Origin: Methanobacteriota archaeon | GTDB lineage: Archaea > Thermoplasmatota > Poseidoniia > Poseidoniales > Thalassarchaeaceae | Direction: 5' to 3' | Length of the DNA: 64,000 nt | Assembly (NCBI GenBank): GCA_016845365.1 | Contig: JAERST010000005.1 | Span: forward strand, 76,846 to 140,845 | Notes under the pieces: model-generated | The model's input: the letters and a program-made list of their open reading frames with translations, nothing else | Told to the model about the DNA's origin: nothing | The model's database searches: none | Shown: positions 1 through 10,800 of the stretch, piece by piece | Numbering within the stretch: position 1 is the first letter of the stretch | Layout of the letters: every line of letters begins with the position of its first letter | Position numbers and translations under genes: made by a program

Positions 1-22
1 AGCCGTTCCCGTCTGATAATTC

Positions 23-37
23 CCTCACGAAGTGAGG
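23..37. repeat. Intergenic triloop hairpin
   Basis: CCTCAC and GTGAGG flank a GAA loop, giving a perfect 6-bp stem upstream of the first gene. It belongs to a series of short triloop inverted repeats found in many gaps of this window. No T-run follows, so a terminator role is uncertain. Confidence 0.5.
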
Positions 38-116
38 ACTCAGCCCTCTAATCTCAATCGATACGCATGATTTCCCATCCGTTGCGGTTTTCAAGGGGTG
101 GGTGGTCGGGCGGCCC

Positions 117-1193
117 ATGCCTCCTATGCCGAGCGAGTTGAAGGAAGCCCTTGAGAGGGCTCAGTCTCTCATCGAGTCCGCCGACCCAGATGGTGCTCTC
201 GATGTTCTACGAACCACCGGATGGAATGCCGCAGACAATAACTCACAGAAGGTCAAGGTACTCTCGTTGGCTGCTGAAGCGATGATCGCCAAAGGCGACA
301 TCGATATGGGCAACCGCAGAAAGCACTGGCAAAGGGCCTACAAGAATTACCAACAAGCCCTGAAATTAGAGTCGTCGAACAAGGATGTTCGCCGTTCGAT
401 GAATAAGCTCGCTTCGATGATGGACGAGCAAGCGATTTCTCTCGGCAAAGGATTCCAGATGTTCGATGATGGCAACCCAACCCCTGCTGGATTGGCTGCT
501 ATTTCGATCTCAATCCTCATCTTCCTCGTCGCCTTCAAGTACACAGGAGAAGCGCTGGAACAACCATTGGAAGGAACAACGGTTGTTCTGGAAGTGTCTT
601 ACATTCACCCAGATAACCCGAATACGCGCGTCGAGGGTGAAATCGTCATCGATTTGTACGCTGATAAGGCTCCAAAGCACGTTGAGAATTTCCTTTATCT
701 CGTGGATAATGATCTCTACGATTACACCTCGTTCCATCGGATTATTGACGGATTCATGATTCAAGGTGGAGATGTTGAGCACAAGAGTGGAAGTGGCGGA
801 TATGCTGGAATCTGGTATGGATATTGCAACGGGAAAACCACTGACTCCACTGGTGCTGCCTACACTGCGGAAACCTGTCCGAAGGAGGATTGGGCTGTTC
901 CTGGTGAACACACGAACGGCCTCAAACATGGCCCTGGTGCTCTCGCCGCTGCGCACGCTGGACTGAACACGGATGGAAGCCAGTTCTACATCGTACCAAG
1001 CGATTCTACCCCAAGTCACCTCGACTGGAATGCGGGCAAGGATTGCAGTTCCCAGTCGTGCCACACTGTCTACGGGATGGTTGTGTCTGGAATGGACCAC
1101 GTCGATGCGATGAGTGAGGTTGCGACTGGAAGCGGAGATTCTCCGACGCACGATGTTCGGTTGATTTCGGCTTACCGGGCTGACTCTGCTTGA
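117..1193 (+). CDS. TPR - transmembrane - cyclophilin-type peptidyl-prolyl isomerase
   Basis: The predicted 358-aa protein has an N-terminal helical TPR-like region (about residues 5-110), one membrane segment (about 123-143, rich in Ile, Leu and Ala) and a C-terminal cyclophilin domain (about 155-355). The cyclophilin signatures are FHRIIDGFMIQGGD, a GSQFYI stretch and VYGMVVSGMDHVD. Cyclophilins speed cis-trans isomerisation of Xaa-Pro bonds. The order implies a cytoplasmic TPR platform and an outside foldase acting on exported proteins, which fits the many secreted proteins nearby. An in-frame GTG at 102 could add five residues; I prefer ATG 117, which starts MPPMPSEL. Its 3' end, including the stop codon, lies inside a 29-bp tandem repeat (1183-1269). 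Cyclophilin identity is firm; the topology is inferred. Confidence 0.9.
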   Translation: MPPMPSELKEALERAQSLIESADPDGALDVLRTTGWNAADNNSQKVKVLSLAAEAMIAKGDIDMGNRRKHWQRAYKNYQQALKLESSNKDVRRSMNKLASMMDEQAISLGKGFQMFDDGNPTPAGLAAISISILIFLVAFKYTGEALEQPLEGTTVVLEVSYIHPDNPNTRVEGEIVIDLYADKAPKHVENFLYLVDNDLYDYTSFHRIIDGFMIQGGDVEHKSGSGGYAGIWYGYCNGKTTDSTGAAYTAETCPKEDWAVPGEHTNGLKHGPGALAAAHAGLNTDGSQFYIVPSDSTPSHLDWNAGKDCSSQSCHTVYGMVVSGMDHVDAMSEVATGSGDSPTHDVRLISAYRADSA

Positions 1194-1269
1194 ATTCTGA
1201 GTGTCGAAGCGATTCCACTTGAATTCTGAGCGCTGAAGTGAATCTGCCTGATTTTGGCTTGCCGAAGTT
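1183..1269 (+). repeat. 29-bp tandem repeat spanning the stop codon of the cyclophilin gene
   Basis: There are three units of 29 bp (1183-1211, 1212-1240, 1241-1269). The first two share CTTGAATTCTGAG exactly (1189-1201 and 1218-1230), and the third is degenerate (CCTGATTTTG). The TGA stop at 1191-1193 sits in unit 1, so the gene end has been duplicated outward. The rest of the 242-bp gap to aconitase shows no gene. Confidence 0.75.
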
Positions 1270-1435
1270 AGCAAACCAGCACTGGCATGTTGCTAGCACG
1301 ATTGCCCGAGATGCACACACTCGATTCGCCTAACCTTGTCGCCTGCCTTGAGTTCACTCGGTATCTGGAGTCTGAGTAATCGATGAGTCATCTTCATTGA
1401 GGGTATGCTCGCCCGATAGCCCGAGGGGTGCTGAA

Positions 1436-4123
1436 ATGGCTGAGGGCGAGGGATTCGATTCAATTCGAGAGTTCACGAAATCTGATGGTTCTCAAGGTCG
1501 ATTCCACGCATTGTCTCACCTGCAGGAATCGGGGGTCTGCGACCTTGATTCGCTGCCGTTTACCATTCGATTACTACTCGAGGCGGCGCTGCGCAAGTGT
1601 GACGGATTCCTGGTGACGCGCGAGGATGTCGAGCGCATCGCTGGATGGTCTCCAACGATGTCTCCAGAAGAGATTCCTTTTGCGCCGAGCCGCGTCATCT
1701 TGCAGGATTTCACAGGGGTCCCAGCCGTTGTCGATATCGCGGCTCTGCGCGATGCGATGGTCGAGTTGGGCGGAGACCCAGAGAGGGTGAATCCTCAGGT
1801 GCCGGTCGATTTGGTGATTGACCATTCGGTTCAGGTCGATGTTTCTGGACTATTCCCGGACGCGCGCGAGCGAAATCTGGAGATCGAGTACGAGCGCAAT
1901 ATGGAGCGCTACCAATTCCTCAAGTGGGGTCAACAGAGCCTCGCGAATTTCCGCGCTGTTCCTCCCGGACGTGGCATTGTCCATCAGGTGAATCTTGAGT
2001 GGATTGCTAGTGTCGCGCGCGAGGAGGATGGTGTGTGGTTGCCCGATACTTTGGTGGGCACGGATAGTCACACTACGATGATCAACGGACTCGGCGTTCT
2101 CGGCTGGGGTGTTGGTGGAATCGAAGCCGAGGCTGTGATGCTCGGTCAGCCGATTTACATGCTGCTTCCTGAGGTCTGCGGATTTGAGCTGACCGGGTCG
2201 CTGCGAGCGGGGGTAACCGCGACCGATATGACTCTGCGAATTGTGGAGATGCTACGCGAGCACGGAGTTGTCGGAAAATTCGTCGAATTCCACGGTTCGG
2301 GCTTGGCAAATCTGAGTCTGCCGGACCGCGCTACAATCGCTAATATGGCTCCAGAATATGGGGCGACTTGCGGATTTTTCCCGGTTGATGAGACGACGCT
2401 GGATTACATGCGATTGTCGGGTCGGGATGAGTCGCATATCGATGACGTGCGCCGCTATTTGACCGCTCAGGGGATGTTTCACACGGCTGATACGCCGACC
2501 CCTTCTTTCACCTCAACCCTCTCACTTGACCTCTCGACGGTCGAACCTGCTCTGGCCGGACCGAAACGCCCTCAGGATAGGGTCGATTTGTCGGCGATGA
2601 AGGCACATTGGAGGCAGAGCCTGAACGCGCCGCTCGGGCATTCTGGGCATGGGGTCGATGCGGCGCGTAACGACGCCTCGGCAGCCGTTGGTGACAGGGG
2701 CGTCGACCTCGGGCACGGTGACATTGTCATCGCTGCCATTACCAGCTGTACGAATACGAGCAATCCGAGTGTGATGATTGCGGCTGGATTGCTCGCGCGC
2801 AACGCGCGTGCTGCGGGTCTATCGATTGCCCCCGCAGTCAAGCCGAGCCTTGCGCCGGGTTCGCGCGTTGTGACAGAATACTTCGATGCGGCAGGCCTGA
2901 CTGATGACCTCGATGCTCTCGGATTCAGTGTGGTCGGCTATGGTTGTACTACCTGCATCGGTAATTCAGGCCCGCTCGATGCCGACATCGAGGCTGCCAT
3001 CGACGAGGCAGACCTCATCGTCGGCAGCGTCCTCTCTGGAAACCGCAATTTCGAGGGGCGAATCCATCAGAAAGTCAAGGCGAATTATCTCGCTAGTCCG
3101 CCCTTGGTCGTCGCCTACGCAATCGCTGGAACTCTCGACATCAATTTCGACGAGGACCCAATCGGCCAGGACGCAAACGGAGAGCCTGTTATGCTCGCCG
3201 ATATCTGGCCCAGCGATGCTGAAATCCAAGCCACAATCGCTGCTTCAATCGACCCAGAAATGTTCCGCCAGCGCTACTCAGACGTGCTAGAAGAACCGCG
3301 CTGGGACGCAATCGCCAGCAGTCAATCAGCCCTCTACCCATGGGCAGAGGAATCAACCTACGTACGGCTGCCATCATTCTTCGAGGGAATCGAGGCAAAT
3401 CCCGCCCCAATTGAGCCAGTCAAGGGTGCGCGCGTGCTCCTCAAACTCGGCGACTCGGTAACCACAGACCACATCAGCCCGGCTGGAGCCTTCCCTCACC
3501 ACGGTCCAGCCGGCCAATACCTCGTCTCCAAAGGCGTTCAGCCCCGCGATTTCAACTCCTTCGGCAGCCGCCGCGGCAACCACGAAGTAATGATGCGCGG
3601 AACCTTCGCAAACGTCCGTATCCGCAACCAAATCGCGGCGGGAACCGAAGGCGGATTCACCACCCATTTCCCAAGCGGCGAGGTCACCAGCGTCTACGAT
3701 GCAAGCATGCGCTACCAAGCCGAGGGCACCCCTCTCGTTGTCCTCGCAGGCACCCAATATGGAACCGGAAGCAGCCGCGATTGGGCGGCAAAAGGAACCC
3801 TCCTCCTCGGCGTCAAAGCAGTAATCGCAACCTCATTCGAACGCATCCACCGCTCAAACCTCGTCGGGATGGGAGTCCTTCCACTGACCTTCCCAGAAGG
3901 CGAGAACGCCGACTCGCTGGGACTCGATGGAACCGAGACTTTTGACATCCCAGCCAGCGCCAACCTCGAACCCCTCTCTTCCATCCCTGTCACGGCGACA
4001 AAGCCGAACGGAGAAGTAACCAAGTTCGACGCAGTAGTGCGTTTGGACACTCCAGTTGAGGTTGATTATTATCGCAATGGCGGAATCCTACAGACAGTTC
4101 TACGAAACCTCGCCGAGGCCTGA
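1436..4123 (+). CDS. acnA: Aconitate hydratase (AcnA type)
   Basis: The 895-aa enzyme interconverts citrate and isocitrate in the TCA cycle, using a [4Fe-4S] cluster. The three cluster cysteines lie in [12 protein letters not shown] and [12 protein letters not shown]. Other aconitase signatures are [48 protein letters not shown] and [14 protein letters not shown]. The length matches bacterial/cytosolic AcnA and IRP-type aconitases. ATG 1436 ([10 protein letters not shown]) is chosen; an upstream non-ATG start at 1397 would add 13 residues with no family match. The gene stands alone between unrelated neighbours. Its coding strand is G-richer in the 5' half and C-richer in the 3' half. Confidence 0.97.
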   Translation: MAEGEGFDSIREFTKSDGSQGRFHALSHLQESGVCDLDSLPFTIRLLLEAALRKCDGFLVTREDVERIAGWSPTMSPEEIPFAPSRVILQDFTGVPAVVDIAALRDAMVELGGDPERVNPQVPVDLVIDHSVQVDVSGLFPDARERNLEIEYERNMERYQFLKWGQQSLANFRAVPPGRGIVHQVNLEWIASVAREEDGVWLPDTLVGTDSHTTMINGLGVLGWGVGGIEAEAVMLGQPIYMLLPEVCGFELTGSLRAGVTATDMTLRIVEMLREHGVVGKFVEFHGSGLANLSLPDRATIANMAPEYGATCGFFPVDETTLDYMRLSGRDESHIDDVRRYLTAQGMFHTADTPTPSFTSTLSLDLSTVEPALAGPKRPQDRVDLSAMKAHWRQSLNAPLGHSGHGVDAARNDASAAVGDRGVDLGHGDIVIAAITSCTNTSNPSVMIAAGLLARNARAAGLSIAPAVKPSLAPGSRVVTEYFDAAGLTDDLDALGFSVVGYGCTTCIGNSGPLDADIEAAIDEADLIVGSVLSGNRNFEGRIHQKVKANYLASPPLVVAYAIAGTLDINFDEDPIGQDANGEPVMLADIWPSDAEIQATIAASIDPEMFRQRYSDVLEEPRWDAIASSQSALYPWAEESTYVRLPSFFEGIEANPAPIEPVKGARVLLKLGDSVTTDHISPAGAFPHHGPAGQYLVSKGVQPRDFNSFGSRRGNHEVMMRGTFANVRIRNQIAAGTEGGFTTHFPSGEVTSVYDASMRYQAEGTPLVVLAGTQYGTGSSRDWAAKGTLLLGVKAVIATSFERIHRSNLVGMGVLPLTFPEGENADSLGLDGTETFDIPASANLEPLSSIPVTATKPNGEVTKFDAVVRLDTPVEVDYYRNGGILQTVLRNLAEA

Positions 4124-4154
4124 GTTCAAATCCTGAGACCCAACGGGTGATTCG

Positions 4155-4781
4155 ATGAGCGACGCGGACAACATCCGATTTTCCTTCCGCTCCGCGGAGC
4201 ACGACGTCGAGGTCGTGATTCAAGGTCCGACGTCATGGGTCGATCTCTATCGTGAGCGAATCGGACTCGAAGGTGATATTGGCTACACCCAATCTGTCAG
4301 CGGTGCTCCCGACGAAATTCGTGGTGCCGCACCGAGGGAAAAGAAGGTCAACGTATTGCCGGGTCCTCCTCCCGATCCCAGTCGCCTCCCCTCGGTAGTT
4401 CGAGTGGTCGGCGACCTCGATGTCGAGGCCGGTTTGGAGGCTATCGGGGCGCCTTCGCGAAGCGAGCCGGATTTGGCTGAAATCAGCCTATTTCTCGATG
4501 AATTAGAGGAGGATCCCGAGCCGCTCTCGGACAATATTTCAGGTGACCCAATGGCCGAATCTTGGATACAATTGGTGATGACTCTCGTCGTCCGAGAGCA
4601 CGGACACACATCACTCTCTCTCGGCTCGATTGAGAGCCTCCTTGGAGAGAAGATTAACCGGTCTGGAATCGAGTTGCAAATGTTCCTCGACCGACTATGG
4701 TTACTCGGTCGCCTCGAGCGGATTCACGGCGGAATTGAGACCCAATACGCGCCCAATCCGAGCTGGCTCGAGGCGCACTGA
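4155..4781 (+). CDS. Conserved-looking acidic protein of unknown function
   Basis: I do not recognise this 208-aa protein. The N-terminal 40 residues look like a small beta-rich unit (VEVVIQGPTSWVDLYRERI). A Pro- and acid-rich linker follows (about 45-120). The C-terminal 70 residues are predicted helical and could be a winged-helix-like or adaptor domain (SLGSIESLLGEKINRSGIELQMFLDRLWLLGRLERI, residues about 155-190). There is no signal peptide, membrane segment or Cys motif. The gene starts 31 bp after aconitase on the same strand. The good start, strong stop-to-start packing and coding-like composition support it as real. No function is offered. Confidence 0.75.
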   Translation: MSDADNIRFSFRSAEHDVEVVIQGPTSWVDLYRERIGLEGDIGYTQSVSGAPDEIRGAAPREKKVNVLPGPPPDPSRLPSVVRVVGDLDVEAGLEAIGAPSRSEPDLAEISLFLDELEEDPEPLSDNISGDPMAESWIQLVMTLVVREHGHTSLSLGSIESLLGEKINRSGIELQMFLDRLWLLGRLERIHGGIETQYAPNPSWLEAH

Positions 4782-4800
4782 GAACGTCCCGAATTCTCTA

Positions 4801-4817
4801 CAACTCCTACGGAGTTG
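4801..4817. repeat. Intergenic triloop hairpin
   Basis: CAACTCC and GGAGTTG flank a TAC loop, giving a perfect 7-bp stem between the unknown gene ending at 4781 and the giant surface protein. It could end the upstream transcript or be a processing site. Confidence 0.55.
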
Positions 4818-4869
4818 CTAAAGTCAGAACGGGCGAAGGCATAAGAGAGGACCGAAATTCGGCGAAGTC

Positions 4870-7800
4870 ATGATGTCCTCGTCCAAGAACGCCCGAAACG
4901 ATTCCCGAGAAGGTCGGTTAGCGATTTTTCTCGTCATGTTGATGCTCAGTTCGCCAATGCTTTCGCTGGTTCCAGCAGCATCGGCGTCACACATCACTCA
5001 GTACGCTGTGCAGCGGGATCCTTCGTTCATTGCAATCGGGGATATCGATTGCGATAACGACAACGATCTCGTCTCGGCGAGTGCGATGGGTCACTTCATT
5101 TCGGCCCTCTACAATGACGGAAACGGCGGCTTCGGGGACAGGCAGGACGTTTTCATCTCAAACAACGATTCTCACCGAGCCGGATTCCGCGATACTGCGG
5201 ACGGTGTGAGAGTCTTCATCGACGACGTCAACGGGGACGATGTCAACGATGTGATTTACTTTCAACAGAACATTCGCTTCGTCGGTGGACCACACATTCC
5301 AGCCAACCTGACAATTCTCTGGGGTGATTGCGCTTCGAGAATCAACAATTGGGATGCATCTGAACCAATCATGGTCAACGAGCCATATCTGACCGACATG
5401 GATGTCGGCGATATCGATGATGATGGCGATGCTGATATCGTCATCAACGTCCACGACCGCGGATTCACCAATAATTTCCTGAAGATTTTCAAGGGCCCTG
5501 ATCCCTCTCAAATCACCAATCAGCAGACCATTCCTGTTCCACTGACCAATGGCCAATACACCAATGTCATGCTGGGCCATTGGGGAGAAGATGTTCTATC
5601 GGGAGGAATTGGTAATCCTGTTGGAGATTGTGAAGACCTCGATATCTGGCTACTTCGAACCCCACCTTACAACACAGGCGTTGGATATTCTCGAGGACAC
5701 TACGACAACATGACCGTCCTCGAATTCGACTGTACTCTCGGAACTTACCCGAGTCCAATGGATGCAACTGCGAGCGGTGTTCACCACTTCAAGCTCGATG
5801 CCGAGCACGGTGATGCTCTACCTGGCATCGATATCGCAGATTCCGACGGCGATGGTGAAATCGATTTGATTGCCGTCGTAGATGGAATTACCGGCAATAT
5901 TTCCTATGCGAAGAAGACCGGTAGTTCTTGGGACACTCAAAATTACGTTTACCTCGGAGATTACCTCGGTGCCTCGCTTACAATTGCTGACGTCAACCGT
6001 GATGGAAATATGGATTTCTTCGTACCGACTGAAGTCACCTTGACTCGTGTACAAGATTCGAGCGCACGTAACCAAACTTACCTTCTGCTCGATAACCTCC
6101 GCGAGGTCAATACTGTCGAGATTATCCTCTCCAACCCAAGTGGCACGGATTATCTTTCATCGATTTCATTCGATGTCGGCCGCCGCCCTACAATGGCTGT
6201 CCCCGGTCAATTAGCTGGTGGAGATGACAGTGCCTACGAGATCGCAATTGGACAGCGCGACCGCGCTTACCGCTTCGCAAATAGCGCAATGTGGCTGGAC
6301 ACTCAGGGCTGGGCAGGTGCAGGAGATTTTCTCTCTGTCCTCAGTCTTGACAATGAGGATGTTGGAATTACCGACGTTACAATCGCACCGGCAGCATACG
6401 ATCCTGCTACTGGACGGGCAATGATTGGAGAAGGTACCCGCTTTGTGAACCTGACAGTCAAGAATACCGGCCTGAATCCGATCTCAGGTTCGGTCGATGT
6501 CGACCTCGAAGTCAAGGAAGTTCTAGACGGAGTCGACACTTTGGTCTATTCGAATGACTTTGAGGGCAATATCGATTCAACGAATTGCCCGAGTTGTACA
6601 ATCGTCAAGAAATCCTACACGGGTGAGTATGGTTCAGGGGCTTCATCATGGCACGAGGAGTACAATGCCTCAGTAGATGAGAATGGAACCGCAACCGATC
6701 CTCCGTGGGAGGCTGACTATAATCCGACCACCTACATGTGGGCTGGAATGGACCATCAAGACAACGATTCTCTATCTGGATACTACAATAATATGGATGA
6801 GGCCTTCATTATCGAGAATGTTGATTTGACTGGCTCAGACGCTGCCTATCTCGACCTTGACCTACTCTGCAGTACTGCCTTCTTTGAGTTGTATCTCGCT
6901 GAACCCTACGGTGTACGAGAGCGCTGGCTTTACGAGGATTCATGCGGAATTGAAGTCTGGAGTGATGGTAATGGATGGGAACAAGTCTTCTTCTTGGGTG
7001 GATGGGATAACGAGCGATTCTTCCGACTCGGCGTCCTCGGTGTCGATCCAGAGTACAATACTTACGACGGGAATTTCTATTGGGAGACCTCGACCGGTTG
7101 GGTCACATTAGATGGCGATAATGGAATCGATTTGACACGATATGCAGGTGAAATCATCGATATCCGCTTCCGCTTCCGCAGCGGATTGATGGGCAGTGTC
7201 GGACCAGAGGGCTCTTCACAAGAAACTCGATTGGATGGATTCGCAGTCGACAATATCAGCATCCGCAAGACCGATGTCCAGTTCGGAACCGAGGAAGTTG
7301 TTAGTCAGACTCTGAATTTCAACAATTTCGCCGCTGGTGCAACTGAGGAAGTTAGCCTAACAGCAGACTTCGTCGATAACACAACTTACTACATCAAGAC
7401 CACATTGACCGGTCCTACAGGATTCGACAATGCCGACGCTACGAATGATGAGGTCAAATTCCAAATCACCGTCAAGAATCTCTTCGACCCAGGTGTAGCA
7501 GAAGAGCCATGGGTGAGTTTGGAGAATGGACTCCGCTACGCATCTGGCGATCGCGACATCGATATTCGAGTGCAGAATTACGGCAATACATTGACCGATT
7601 TCCAACTCGAAACCACGGTCAAGAATGCGCTTCCTGACCTCGTCGCAATCGAGGACTTCTCAGGACTCGACCCAATGTGGGAAGACGATGGAAACGAGAA
7701 TGGTAGCCGATTGGATGACACCAACGGCGACCATCCGATGTTGCCACAGAGCCGTGGTGTGTTCAATTCACACGCCTACTGGTTAGGCGACCCAGACACG

Positions 7801-10800
7801 GGTTATGGTGACGATTGGAATGAGTGGCTCAAGCTCGACCCAATTCCAGTCGCGTCTGGTGGAACCGACTTTACCTACCTCTCCTTCGATTATTTCGCAG
7901 AAGGAGATTACCTCTCAGACAACGATGACAATATCCTCGCAATCCGCGATTCGGCCGGCTTGGAAATCGAGTGGTCCAAGGGCGGAGAGGTCTACAGGGG
8001 CACAGTTTGGGGCAGTTGGACCGACCGAAATGAGAACGGTCTACGACCATTCCACGAGTGTGAGGACTTCGACAATAACGGGCGTTATGATGAGGTCGAG
8101 TACATGGGAGACCACTCTGACCGATACGAATCGGTTGTATGGTTCGATTCAGAGAGTTTGGTCAAGTCGGTCATCATCGACCTGACTCACATCACCCTGC
8201 TCAATCAAACCTCCAATAGCTCATTCAACTGGAGGACCGAGTGTACCGACTTGTCGGGTTCCGAGGTTACTCTAACATGGAGATTCCAGTCGAATGGCGA
8301 CGGGGTTAACGGAAATGCTGGACTTGCAGGATTCGCAATCGACAACATCCGAATCGACGAGTTCACCTTCGAGAACGATGGTACATACACCAACGATGTC
8401 ACAGGACTCGACGCTTCCGAGCGCGAGAAGGTGACCGTCGCGACCCACGATTTCACCTCTGGAATATACCGTATCGATACGATGACTATTCTCAACACAT
8501 CGATCGAAGGAACGACTTGGTACAATAAGTCCGAGACGACAACTGCGAACAATCACTCACAGATTATCTTCAGTATCGCAAGTGCGGACATCACTTTGAT
8601 GCAGCCCGATATTTTGGAGTGCGTCTCTGATATTACCTACAAGTGCGTCTACACCTTCGACTCGGCCTCAGAGCACTCCTTCTCGGTACCGCTGTTGAAC
8701 GGAGTTATCGCGGGCGAATATGTGGTGACGATGAAGGTCGTCGATACTAGTACGGGTCAGACTGTCTACGAACAAGCGGCGGATAACGGGCCGTTCGATC
8801 TCGACCCACACGACCGAGACTTTGCCAATTGGACTACGCCTTACAGCGGTTGGTACGATGGTCGTGAATACAATATCAGCTTCTACGCAGAAGTCATCGA
8901 CGAAGATTCAGCAGAAATGGAACGCTCAGGAAATGACCGTTACTTCGAGATTGAATTCTACAATAACGTCGATGTTGCAATCCTTTCCAATCCAACCGAC
9001 CAGAACCGATTGCAGCGAGTCAAGCAGGACTTGGAAGCGATGGGCATGACCTATACTCAACTTCTAGTCGATGATTGGGAGCGCTACGCGACCGAGAACT
9101 GGATGGAACACTACGACAAGATTCTCCTGCCATGGCAGACAGATTACAACGTCGTTTACGGCGCCTACTACGAAACCCTTGCCGAAACTCGTGATTCAGA
9201 CGGACTCTCGGTAACTGACGTCCTCGAGGCTTACATGGTCAATGGAGGAACCGTACAGATTCACCTCGGACCTTACCGTAACGAGTACCAGCCTAACCGC
9301 TTGCCATTCGGAATGGATATCGCAATGCGCAACCAGTGGAATAACACGGTAACCCACGACGACCTAACCGTTGTCGACGCTTACCACCCACTGATGGACA
9401 ATGTCAACCTCGATGCATTCGCAGGTGTCCACGGTGGCTCCTACGTCGCCCTCGCAGGACTTGACACCGCACAGGTGCAATTCGACCAGATTCCGCAGGT
9501 GTGCGGTGGCCGTATCAGTAATCCACTTGGTACATTCCACACGCTCTTGCGAAGTGAGTCATTCGATTCGCAATCACTACTCTCGATTTGTAACCGCGGC
9601 GCGGGTGGAATGATCGTCACAACTCTGGATGTTGAGAACCCAAGCTTCTCACAGCCATTCGGAGGAACTTCGATGCCTCTGCTATCGAATATGCTCTCGT
9701 ACGATGTTACCCCGTATCCGGCCAACTTCGGCATCGCTGGTGATGGCTTCGACCTGACAATCAATGGGGAGGCGCCTTCGATCGACACTGTAACCGGCGC
9801 CTACGCAACGATGTACATCAAGTCGAATTCAGACCTCGACTTCTCATTCTTGACAGCAGATTCAGCACTCGGTGAGTCGATTATGGCTGATTGGACTCTG
9901 GAATCGACAGACATGAACGAGTCGGTCACCGGATGGCAGGGCGAGATCATCGATTACGGTGAGATTAGCCACATCCGCCAAACCAGCCCGAGCATCCCAA
10001 CTTTGGGAAGCTTCTGTGTTGGTGACAGCGGTTCATCCACGGGATGTAGAATCGGTGCAGAATGGCTCCTCACGCTCTATCTGCACGATGATGAAGGACA
10101 CACACGAATCACCTACATCAATCTCGTAACCGACGATACGCTGGCCGACGAGTTCCGACCAACCGCTGACCTACAATTGGTCCAGAACTCGGTAACGGAC
10201 GAATACGTCACGATGGAGGGAACCAAGACTGTCGGTGGAGTTGATTGGCCGATTTACCGAGTCAGGCTGACCGATAGCGGTGATATCAGCCTGGACTTCG
10301 ATTCCTCTGCCAGCTTCGATGAAGATGCTCCAGAGGGCGAGCGAGGAATCGAGATGTTCGAGTATCGAGTATTCTTCGATTACCCGGTTGATTCTGACGA
10401 CCCAACTTTGCAGGGTCACGAGTACCAAGTTCCTGAAGCCGCTGGCGGAGATCTGTGGAATTACGTATTCCGCAACCAGACTAGCGATGGAACTCTAGAG
10501 AACCAGATTCGTTTGGAGCTCATCGTTTACGACCGAGCCGGCAAGCAATCCGAAAAGGCGAGGATGTACTTCATCATCGTCGGTGAAGACTTCGGAGACG
10601 ACCCACCGATGGTCGAAATCACCTCGCCTCGCTCGACCGATTCACAGAAGGAAGACCTGGTCACGATCAACGGAGTGGTCAACTCAGGAGCCGAGAATGG
10701 AGTTCTAATCGAAGTAGCCCTCGAAGCGGCGACACTCGATTTGACACCTTCACCTAAGGCAACTCAGAAGGCGCTTGGCAAGTACAACTCTACCGGCCTA

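Noticed and set aside
510-1274. 254-aa minus-strand open frame opposite the cyclophilin gene
   Set aside because: The plus strand encodes clear cyclophilin motifs throughout, and the antisense product has no recognisable pattern.
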